The notes under the pieces are model-generated. The model did not search any database and was not told the origin of the DNA. It worked only from the letters and a program-made list of their open reading frames with translations. A stretch of 5,587 nucleotides of DNA from Alphaproteobacteria bacterium. GTDB taxonomy: Bacteria; Pseudomonadota; Alphaproteobacteria; Puniceispirillales; Puniceispirillaceae. This document shows, one piece after another, positions 1-5,587 of this stretch; the stretch's first letter is position 1, and every line of letters starts with the position of its first letter. A program made the position numbers and the translations under genes. The stretch lies in the NCBI GenBank assembly GCA_011525265.1, contig WTHV01000032.1, positions 1-5,587 of the forward strand, in the 5' to 3' direction.

Positions 1-1241
1 TTGTCTGTTTTGGCAGACTTTTCAGCCTTGTCAGATTCTGCCGCTTGCTTTTCATTGCTTTGTGCTTTCTTGCGCTTATTCTTTGGCTTTGGCGTCTCAG
101 CAGAGCCCTCAGCGGCTGTATCATCACCTGCCATTATTTCAATAGAGGCACCGATTAGCTCTTCAACAGCTTTGACAAGTCGTTTATCATCTGGTGTTGG
201 CATGGCAAAGGTAAAGGCTTTGCCTTCACGACCGGCTCTGCCTGTACGACCAATGCGGTGTACATAATCTTCGGCATTTGATGGCACATCAAAGTTAAAC
301 ACATGGCTGACAGATGGAATATCAAGGCCGCGTGCTGCAACATCAGAGGCAATCAGAAGCGGTGAGGCACCTGTTTTAAACTCATCCAATGCGGCAAGAC
401 GCGCTGATTGCGTCATGTCACCATGCAAGGCCACAGCCTTAAACTCATGTCGTTTTAATGATGATAATAAGGTGGCGATATCTCTTTTACGATTACAGAA
501 AATAACCGCATTATTAATATCTTCAGAGCGCAATAAGGCGCGCAATTGTTCACGCTTTTGCTTGGCTTGTGTCCAAATAAGGCGTGCGGTGATGGTTGAG
601 GCAGTCGCGGCTGGCGGTGCAACAGAAATCACCTTTGGATTCATCACAAATTTGCTGCCGATTTTTTTGATCTCATCTGACAATGTGGCAGAGAAGAACA
701 AGGTCTGGCGCATCATTGATAAGGTTGAGACGATACGCTCAACATCAGGAATAAAGCCCATATCGAGCATACGGTCAGCTTCATCAATCACAAGGATTTT
801 CACATCCTGGAGAAGTACCTTGCCACGCTCAAAATGGTCAAGCAAACGCCCTGGTGTGGCAATTAGAACATCAACGCCCTTATCAAGGGCAGCTTCTTGA
901 TCTGAAAAGCTAACCCCGCCAATCAGCAATGCCATTGATAATTTATGATGCGTTGCGAATTTTTCGAAATTTTCAGCGACCTGCGCTGCAAGCTCTCTTG
1001 TTGGGGCAAGAATAAGCGAGCGCGGCATACGTGCTTTGGCACGGCCATTTGCCAAAATATCAATCATCGGCAAGGTAAAAGACGCAGTCTTGCCCGTGCC
1101 TGTTTGGGCAGAACCCAAAATATCACGCCCCATTAATACCACGGGGATAGATTGTTCTTGAATAGGAGTAGGGGTTTTATAGCCTAGCTCATCAATGGCT
1201 TTTAACAGCTCATCGCTGAGGCCTAAATCGGAAAAACTCAA
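1..1241 (-). CDS. rhlE: RhlE-type DEAD-box ATP-dependent RNA helicase (3' end cut by window)
   Basis: This enzyme would unwind or remodel short RNA duplexes in the cytoplasm using ATP, in ribosome assembly or RNA turnover. My translation gives 413 codons with no stop before the left edge. All family motifs are present in order: Q motif (F3, then GYKTPTPIQ at 20-28), motif I AQTGTGKT 45-52, Ia PTREL 80-84, Ib TPGR 129-132, II DEAD 153-156, III SAT 184-186, IV region VIFCNRKRD 246-254, V ASDVAARGLDIP 298-309 and VI HRIGRTGRAGR 328-338. After about residue 370 comes a low-complexity Lys/Ala/Glu-rich tail with KPKNKRKK near 385-392, typical of RhlE-like proteins and probably RNA-binding. The start is TTG at 1241-1239: it has a good ribosome binding site, an in-frame TGA lies just upstream, and the next in-frame ATG (codon 37) would delete the Q motif. 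It is transcribed divergently from the hydrolase. The DEAD-box family is certain; the RhlE subfamily is inferred from overall similarity. Confidence 0.93.
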   Translation of the reverse strand, partial: MSFSDLGLSDELLKAIDELGYKTPTPIQEQSIPVVLMGRDILGSAQTGTGKTASFTLPMIDILANGRAKARMPRSLILAPTRELAAQVAENFEKFATHHKLSMALLIGGVSFSDQEAALDKGVDVLIATPGRLLDHFERGKVLLQDVKILVIDEADRMLDMGFIPDVERIVSTLSMMRQTLFFSATLSDEIKKIGSKFVMNPKVISVAPPAATASTITARLIWTQAKQKREQLRALLRSEDINNAVIFCNRKRDIATLLSSLKRHEFKAVALHGDMTQSARLAALDEFKTGASPLLIASDVAARGLDIPSVSHVFNFDVPSNAEDYVHRIGRTGRAGREGKAFTFAMPTPDDKRLVKAVEELIGASIEIMAGDDTAAEGSAETPKPKNKRKKAQSNEKQAAESDKAEKSAKTD

Positions 1242-1248
1242 ATAAGGT

Positions 1249-1254
1249 TTCCTT
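1249..1254 (-). promoter_or_regulatory. Shine-Dalgarno site of the helicase, supporting a TTG start
   Basis: On the minus strand this reads AAGGAA. The AAGGA core lies 8 nt before the TTG codon at 1241-1239, which is near-ideal spacing. An ATG at 1257-1255 overlaps the site, but it is in another frame and opens only a 15-codon reading frame. The site therefore decides for TTG as the helicase start. Confidence 0.75.
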
Positions 1255-1304
1255 CATAAATTGATTAAACAGCACCATTATTTCACTATGCGAATAGGCA
1301 CTGT

Positions 1305-1324
1305 TGCTATCAGTTTGGATAGCA
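1305..1324. promoter_or_regulatory. Perfect 7-bp inverted repeat in the divergent intergenic region
   Basis: TGCTATC, a 6-nt spacer, then its exact reverse complement GATAGCA. It sits 64 bp upstream of the helicase start and 80 bp upstream of the hydrolase start, the only stretch where promoters for both genes can lie. Neither strand has a T-run after it, so it is not an intrinsic terminator. It could be an operator for a dimeric regulator or a hairpin in the helicase 5' leader. The dyad is seen directly; the function is a guess. A weaker TCAC/GTGA dyad lies nearby at 1334-1348. I found no convincing sigma70 promoter on either strand. TTGAAA occurs at 1326-1331 and 1364-1369, but without a well-spaced -10 box. 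Confidence 0.4.
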
Positions 1325-1403
1325 TTTGAAACTTCACGATCAAAGTGATACATCCATATAGCTTTGAAAGCAAGGCTCACAACAATTATGCGGTATTCTT
1401 CTT

Positions 1404-2099
1404 ATGTCTCAACTTGTGTTTGTTCCAGGATTATTATGCACAAATGCTATTTTCACAAAGCAATTTGCTGCTTTTGAGGGGCTAGCAACTTGCCATACCG
1501 CAGATACCACCAATATGACCAGTGTGACTCAGATGGCTGAAAAGGCATTAGATGATATCACAGGTAACTTTGCCCTTTTGGGCTTTTCGATGGGTGGTTA
1601 TGTTGCGCTAGAGATACTGCGCCTTGCACCTGAACGTGTGACAGGTCTTGCGCTTGTATCAACATCCTCACGCCCTGATACAGATGAGAAACGCGCTGCG
1701 CGCCAAGCGCTAATTGAACTTTCAAAAATTGGAAAATTCAAAGGTGTGACTCCGCGCCTGTTGCCACGATTTTTCTCACAAGCAGCGCTGCAGGATGAAG
1801 AGAAAACAGCCATTGTTCTGAAAATGGGTGAACAGATAGGCCAGCAAAATTTTATGAGCCAACAGCAGGCCATTATGTCACGTCGTGACCAACGAGAGAA
1901 TTTACCGTCAATTACACAGCCATCTGTGGTTATCTGTGGCACAGAAGATGTCCTAACTACGCCAGAAGAATCTCAAGAATCTGCGCGCCTCTTGCCAAAT
2001 AGCACGCTACATTTGCTTGAAGGAATTGGCCATATGTCAACGCTTGAAGCGCCAGAGGCTGTTAATCAGGCTTTGCTTGAATGGTATAAAGGCCTTTAG
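1404..2099 (+). CDS. Alpha/beta-fold hydrolase, substrate unknown
   Basis: A complete 231-residue alpha/beta hydrolase (Abhydrolase superfamily), a short form without a large lid. It opens with strand beta-3 and the oxyanion-hole segment VPGLLC (7-12). The nucleophile elbow G-F-S-M-G-G is at 60-65 with Ser62. The acid is probably Asp182 in ICGTEDVLTTP (177-187), and the base is His210 in the GIGHM motif (207-211). The triad looks intact, so the protein should be an active esterase, lactonase or related hydrolase; the substrate cannot be read from sequence. No signal peptide or membrane segment is visible, so it is probably cytoplasmic. The ATG at 1404 fits the family's N-terminus, and an in-frame stop lies upstream at 1365-1367. 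No Shine-Dalgarno motif precedes it: the bases before the ATG are a pyrimidine-rich TATTCTTCTT. Its TAG stop overlaps the TAA stop of the convergent parE. Confidence 0.92.
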   Translation: MSQLVFVPGLLCTNAIFTKQFAAFEGLATCHTADTTNMTSVTQMAEKALDDITGNFALLGFSMGGYVALEILRLAPERVTGLALVSTSSRPDTDEKRAARQALIELSKIGKFKGVTPRLLPRFFSQAALQDEEKTAIVLKMGEQIGQQNFMSQQQAIMSRRDQRENLPSITQPSVVICGTEDVLTTPEESQESARLLPNSTLHLLEGIGHMSTLEAPEAVNQALLEWYKGL

Positions 2100-2124
2100 A
2101 CATCTAAAGAGGCGAGAACCTCTT
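2087..2124. terminator. Palindromes at the convergent gene ends, possible weak bidirectional terminator
   Basis: Two symmetric elements lie at the junction of the hydrolase and parE. TAAAGGCCTTTA (2087-2098) is a perfect 12-bp palindrome spanning the parE stop and most of the hydrolase stop. AAGAGG (2107-2112) and CCTCTT (2119-2124) form a 6-bp stem with a 6-nt loop, starting 8 nt past the hydrolase stop and inside the last codons of parE. Neither is followed by a proper U-tract, so termination is only a suggestion. No other terminator-like structure was noticed immediately around the junction. Confidence 0.25.
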
Positions 2125-4078
2125 CTGCGTGGTCTCTGATATAGCCAAAGCGCAATTCAGCCTTCTTACCCATCAAAGTATTGACAAGACTATCAACTCC
2201 GCGTCTCTCATCTGCCCCTTCCGCATCACGTAAAGGCAGATCAACACGCAACAAGCGACGGCTGTCTTTGGACATGGTTGTTTCTTTTAATTGCGCAGGC
2301 GGCATTTCACCTAGCCCTTTAAAGCGCGAGATTTCAATCTTACCACGTCCCTCAAAGCCGTTTGCTAGCAACTCATCCTTATGCGCATCATCTAGGGCAT
2401 AAAGGGTCTTTGAGCCTTGTGTCATGCGATAAAGCGGGGGCTGTGCCAGATATAAGCGTCCTGCCTCAATCAAATGTGGCATTTCACGATAGAAATAGGT
2501 CATGAGCAACGCTGCAATATGCGCCCCATCCACATCCGCATCTGTCATGATAATGATACGGCCATAGCGCAGGTCATCCAATTTGAAATCTTTGCCACCT
2601 TTGACGCCAAGGGCGAGTGATAAATCACTTAATTCCTGATTGGCAGTCAATTTATCAGCTGTAGCACTTGCCACATTCAAGATTTTGCCACGCAAAGGCA
2701 AAACAGCTTGTGTTTTACGGTCGCGTGCTGATTTTGCCGAACCACCCGCTGAATCACCCTCTACCAGAAATAATTCTGTGGCACTGGTATCTTGGGCAGA
2801 ACAATCTGCAAGCTTGCCAGGCAGGCGTAATTTGCGTGTCGCTGTTTTCCGCGCGACTTCTTTTTCTTTGCGCCGGCGTTTGCGATCTTCCATGCGCTCA
2901 ATGGCTTGTTCAAGCAACCAATTGGCACGATCTGGTTCTGCTGATAGCCATAGCTCAAAGCGATCTCGAATAGCGCTTTCTGTCCATCTTGTGGCTTCTT
3001 GGCTGACCAATTTATCTTTGGTTTGGCCTTGGAATTGCGGGTCTCTTAAAAAGACGGACAACATAGAACAACTGCCAGCAAGCACATCATCACCTGTCAG
3101 CTCACTTGCCTTTTTCTGACCTGCTAGGTCGCCATAATGGCGCAAGCCCTTTGTGATAGCCGCTCTAAAGCCTGCCTCATGTGTGCCACCAGCTGGTGTT
3201 GGCACCGTATTACAATAAGACTGGTTAAACCCGTCCTCGCCAGGGCCAAGCCATGTCATAGCCCATTCAAATTTCTGCCCTTCAAAATCTGTTTTACCTG
3301 CAAAAGGTGTTGAGATCATGATGGCTTTATTCGCTGTGGCATCATTCAAATAATCTTGCAGACCATTGGGATAGCAAATGACAGTCTCCGCTGGAATATC
3401 GCTGTCATTGCCCAGTAACTCAGGCGCGCATTTCCACCTGATTTCAACGCCGGCGAACAAATAAGCCTTAGAGCGTGCCATACGGAATAGCAAAGCTGGC
3501 TTAAAGCGCATAGAGGTGCCAAAAATCTCAGTATCAGGGGTAAAGCTGATAGAGGTGCCTCTGCGGTTTGGTGCGGCGCCAATTGTTTCAAGTGCGGTAA
3601 TGGTTTTGCCCTTGGCAAATGATTGGCGGAATAATTGTTTATCTCTTGCAACCTCGACAATCATTGATGAGGAAAGCGCGTTTACAACAGATGCCCCAAC
3701 ACCATGCAATCCCCCAGATGTCTCATAGGCCTTGCCAGAGAATTTCCCACCTGCGTGAAGTGTTGACATAATCACTTCTAGCGCTGATTTATCGGGGAAT
3801 TTTGGGTGAGGATCGATGGGAATGCCGCGCCCATTATCTCTGATAACAAGACGGTCTGCTGCTTCAAGGTGAAATTCAATGCGGCTTGCATGGCCTGCCA
3901 CGGCCTCATCCATTGAGTTATCAAGAATTTCTGCGGCAAGATGGTGATAGGCGCGCTCATCAGTGCCGCCAATATACATGCCAGGGCGATGACGTACAGG
4001 TTCAAGTCCTTCTAGGACTTCAATCTTCGATGCGTCATAATCTGTCGGCGCAGCCGCCGCTCCAAACAAGTCTGACAT
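2096..4078 (-). CDS. parE: DNA topoisomerase IV subunit B (ATPase subunit)
   Basis: ParE pairs with ParC in topoisomerase IV, which decatenates replicated chromosomes and relaxes supercoils with ATP. The protein is complete at 660 residues, close to the usual ParE length and far shorter than a typical GyrB. The GHKL ATPase domain shows catalytic Glu50 and Asn54 in EILDNSMDEAVAG, Asp81 in DNGRGIP, GGKF 110-113 and the ATP lid SGGLHGVG 121-128. The transducer domain carries the QTK loop (352-354), whose Lys contacts ATP. The TOPRIM domain shows EGDSAGG from Glu440 and DADVDG from Asp513 (metal ligands Glu440, Asp513, Asp515), followed by RFKGLGEM. The end, with MGKKAELRFGYI, is ParE-like, not GyrB-like. 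The ATG at 4078 gives the usual MSDLF opening; there is no in-frame ATG between it and the upstream in-frame stop, and the ribosome binding site is weak. It lies downstream of glnA behind a terminator. parC is not in the window. Confidence 0.96.
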   Translation of the reverse strand: MSDLFGAAAAPTDYDASKIEVLEGLEPVRHRPGMYIGGTDERAYHHLAAEILDNSMDEAVAGHASRIEFHLEAADRLVIRDNGRGIPIDPHPKFPDKSALEVIMSTLHAGGKFSGKAYETSGGLHGVGASVVNALSSSMIVEVARDKQLFRQSFAKGKTITALETIGAAPNRRGTSISFTPDTEIFGTSMRFKPALLFRMARSKAYLFAGVEIRWKCAPELLGNDSDIPAETVICYPNGLQDYLNDATANKAIMISTPFAGKTDFEGQKFEWAMTWLGPGEDGFNQSYCNTVPTPAGGTHEAGFRAAITKGLRHYGDLAGQKKASELTGDDVLAGSCSMLSVFLRDPQFQGQTKDKLVSQEATRWTESAIRDRFELWLSAEPDRANWLLEQAIERMEDRKRRRKEKEVARKTATRKLRLPGKLADCSAQDTSATELFLVEGDSAGGSAKSARDRKTQAVLPLRGKILNVASATADKLTANQELSDLSLALGVKGGKDFKLDDLRYGRIIIMTDADVDGAHIAALLMTYFYREMPHLIEAGRLYLAQPPLYRMTQGSKTLYALDDAHKDELLANGFEGRGKIEISRFKGLGEMPPAQLKETTMSKDSRRLLRVDLPLRDAEGADERRGVDSLVNTLMGKKAELRFGYIRDHAEEVLASLDV

Positions 4079-4170
4079 GGTCTTATCACTATCCCCATAA
4101 AAAACCGTAAATGCTCTATAGTCCTACCTTATCTGGTGGGATATGCAAAGAGCCACTACTGCATCTTGAT
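4079..4170 (-). promoter_or_regulatory. Probable parE promoter/leader region
   Basis: Because a strong terminator closes the upstream gene, parE needs its own promoter in these roughly 90 bases. The best -10-like hexamer on the minus strand is TATAGA at 4120-4115, about 36 bp before the ATG. No good -35 box sits 16-18 bp ahead of it; TTGCAT lies 22 bp upstream, which is too far for a standard sigma70 promoter. No clear Shine-Dalgarno motif precedes the ATG: GGGGAT is about 12 nt away and AAG lies 3 nt away. The location of the promoter is inferred and the exact boxes are uncertain. Confidence 0.3.
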
Positions 4171-4204
4171 AAAAAAAGACCCCACTAGCAGGCTAGCAGG
4201 GTCT
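4171..4204 (-). terminator. Rho-independent terminator of glnA
   Basis: In the minus-strand transcript a 12-bp stem (4204-4193 pairing with 4188-4177) with a 4-nt CCUG loop is followed directly by a U-run (4177-4171). It begins 36 nt after the glnA stop. Two positions pair as G-U only in the minus-strand RNA; the plus-strand RNA would have two C/A mismatches there, which confirms the direction. It should end glnA transcription before parE. Confidence 0.9.
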
Positions 4205-4239
4205 GATTTTTCATTTCATATGACTGTTATGTGTCAGCG

Positions 4240-5587
4240 TTACACAGAATAGTACATCTGGAATTCGATAGGCGCAGGTGTATGCTCAAGGTTGATAACC
4301 TCTTCCATCTTCAAGTCAATGAATGCGCTGATTTGGTCATCAGTGAACACATTGCCTTCTGTAAGGAACGCACGGTCTGCGTCAAGTGATTCTAGTGCTT
4401 CACGCAATGAGCCACAGACTGTTGGGATTTGTGCTAGCTCTTCAGCTGGCAAATCATACAAATCCTTATCCATCGCATCACCTGGGTGAATTTTATTACG
4501 GATACCGTCAAGGCCAGCCATCAACATGGCAGAGAATGCCAAGTAAGGGTTTGCTGTCGCATCTGGGAAACGAACCTCAACACGCTTACCTTTCGGGTTT
4601 GATACGTGTGGGATACGGCAAGATGCTGAGCGGTTACGTGCAGAATAGGCCAAGATAACAGGTGCTTCATAGCCCGGAATCAAACGCTTATAGCTGTTTG
4701 TTGATGGGTTTGTGAAAGCGTTCAATGCTTTCGCGTGCTTGATGATACCACCGATATAGAATAGGGCAGTTTCAGACAAGTCAGCATAACCATTGCCTGC
4801 AAATAGTGGCTTGCCGTCTGACCATAGTGACTGGTGAACGTGCATACCTGAACCATTATCGCCAGCGATTGGCTTTGGCATAAATGTTGCTGATAGGCCA
4901 TAAGCATGTGCTACTTGATGCACCACATATTTATAAAGCTGCATATTATCAGCTGTTTCAAGCAATGTGCCAAACTTCATACCTAGCTCATGCTGTGATG
5001 GGGCAACTTCGTGGTGATGCTTTTCAACAGGGATACCAATGTCAGCCATAACAGCTAGCATTTCTGTACGGATATCTTGACCTGAATCAACTGGTGGTAC
5101 TGGGAAGTAGCCGCCTTTTACGCCAGGGCGGTGACCCATATTGCCTTCTTCATAGGCACGGTTTGAATTGTAAGGACCTTCAACTGAATCAACAGAATAG
5201 TGACCTGTATGGCCTTGAACGTCGATTTTCACATCTTCAAACATGAAGAATTCTGCTTCAGGGCCGAAGAATGCAGTATCAGCAAAACCAGCTGATTCCA
5301 TATGTGCCAAAGCGGCTTTTGCTGTGCCACGTGGGTCACGGCTATAGGCTTCGCGTGAAAGTGGCTCAAGCACGTCACAGAATAGTGCCATTGTTGGCTG
5401 TGCAAAGAATGGGTCGATGTAAGGACGTGTTAGGTCAGGCATCAAGCACATATCTGATTCATTAATCGCTTTCCAGCCAGCGATTGATGAGCCATCAAAC
5501 ATGAAGCCTTCAGCAAGTGCTTCTTCGTCGATAGTATCAATATGCTGTGTCACATGGTGCATTTTACCACGTGGGTCTGTGAAACGA
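4240..5587 (-). CDS. glnA: Glutamine synthetase type I (5' end cut by window)
   Basis: Makes glutamine from glutamate, ammonia and ATP in the cytoplasm as a dodecamer, the central step of ammonium assimilation. 448 codons are visible. Reading continues in frame to the right edge as RFTDPRGK, which matches the GSI N-terminal domain, so about 20 codons are missing and the full protein would be near 468 residues; the ATG at 5562 is internal. Counting from the first visible codon, metal-binding glutamates are Glu110 and Glu112 (GPEAEFF), Glu193 (HHHEVAP) and Glu200 (QHELG). The ATP/glutamate segment is NGSGMHVHQS with His249, the flap glutamate is Glu307 in IPGYEAPV, and the phosphate-binding arginines are in SARNRSASCRIP. 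Tyr377 in KDLYDLP is the adenylylation site of the GSI-beta class, so GlnE-type control is expected. The C-terminus ends in the typical MYYSV. Its promoter, and any glnB partner, would lie beyond the window. Confidence 0.97.
   Translation of the reverse strand, partial: RFTDPRGKMHHVTQHIDTIDEEALAEGFMFDGSSIAGWKAINESDMCLMPDLTRPYIDPFFAQPTMALFCDVLEPLSREAYSRDPRGTAKAALAHMESAGFADTAFFGPEAEFFMFEDVKIDVQGHTGHYSVDSVEGPYNSNRAYEEGNMGHRPGVKGGYFPVPPVDSGQDIRTEMLAVMADIGIPVEKHHHEVAPSQHELGMKFGTLLETADNMQLYKYVVHQVAHAYGLSATFMPKPIAGDNGSGMHVHQSLWSDGKPLFAGNGYADLSETALFYIGGIIKHAKALNAFTNPSTNSYKRLIPGYEAPVILAYSARNRSASCRIPHVSNPKGKRVEVRFPDATANPYLAFSAMLMAGLDGIRNKIHPGDAMDKDLYDLPAEELAQIPTVCGSLREALESLDADRAFLTEGNVFTDDQISAFIDLKMEEVINLEHTPAPIEFQMYYSV

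Noticed and set aside
415..900. Plus-strand 161-codon open frame
   Set aside because: It lies antisense to the conserved helicase core; its translation has no recognisable domain and looks like a shadow of the real gene.
1210..1257. 15-codon mini-frame from the ATG at 1257 on the minus strand, overlapping the helicase start
   Set aside because: It has no ribosome binding site of its own, since the AAGGA lies inside it, and it is better explained by the helicase leader.
1388..1477. 29-codon plus-strand frame from the ATG at 1388, overlapping the hydrolase start
   Set aside because: It has no ribosome binding site and a Cys-rich unremarkable translation; it is a frame shadow of the hydrolase.
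2640..3119. Plus-strand 159-codon open frame
   Set aside because: It is antisense to the conserved ParE transducer and TOPRIM regions, with low-complexity Ser/Arg-rich translation and no start signal.
5560..5562. ATG as the start of glutamine synthetase
   Set aside because: The frame continues to the window edge with RFTDPRGK, which matches the conserved N-terminal domain, so the ATG is internal.
1..5587. CRISPR array, tRNA, insertion sequence, phage or defence genes
   Set aside because: No regularly spaced repeats, cloverleaf-like sequences, transposase motifs or terminal inverted repeats were seen; nearly all of the window is accounted for by four conserved genes.

Overview
The window looks like an ordinary housekeeping stretch of a bacterial chromosome, most likely from an alphaproteobacterium of moderate, slightly AT-leaning base composition. 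The clues are a ParE with a typical alphaproteobacterial N-terminus and C-terminus, a class I-beta glutamine synthetase with an adenylylation site, and an RhlE-type helicase. A marine group such as SAR116 would fit the base composition, but the family cannot be fixed from this sequence alone.

Layout from left to right: (1) 1-1241, minus strand, an RhlE-type DEAD-box RNA helicase. It starts at a TTG codon and its basic C-terminal tail runs off the left edge. (2) 1242-1403, a divergent intergenic region with a perfect 7-bp dyad (1305-1324). (3) 1404-2099, plus strand, a small alpha/beta-fold hydrolase with a complete Ser-Asp-His triad. (4) 2096-4078, minus strand, parE, the complete ATPase/TOPRIM subunit of topoisomerase IV. 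It converges on the hydrolase so tightly that the two stop codons overlap. (5) 4079-4239, a spacer holding a strong intrinsic terminator for the gene upstream and probably the parE promoter. (6) 4240-5587, minus strand, glnA (glutamine synthetase), lacking only about its first 20 codons at the right edge.

The genes have no evident shared pathway: nitrogen assimilation (glnA), chromosome decatenation (parE), an unassigned hydrolase, and RNA remodelling (helicase). glnA and parE share a strand but are separated by a terminator, so they are probably independent units. In many alphaproteobacteria glnB lies directly upstream of glnA; that position is outside this window.

I see no mobile element, CRISPR array, tRNA, rRNA, prophage gene, toxin-antitoxin pair or other sign of an undescribed system. 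The points worth a second look are small: the TTG start, the divergent dyad, the overlapping convergent stops with nearby palindromes, and the lack of a ribosome binding site on the hydrolase.
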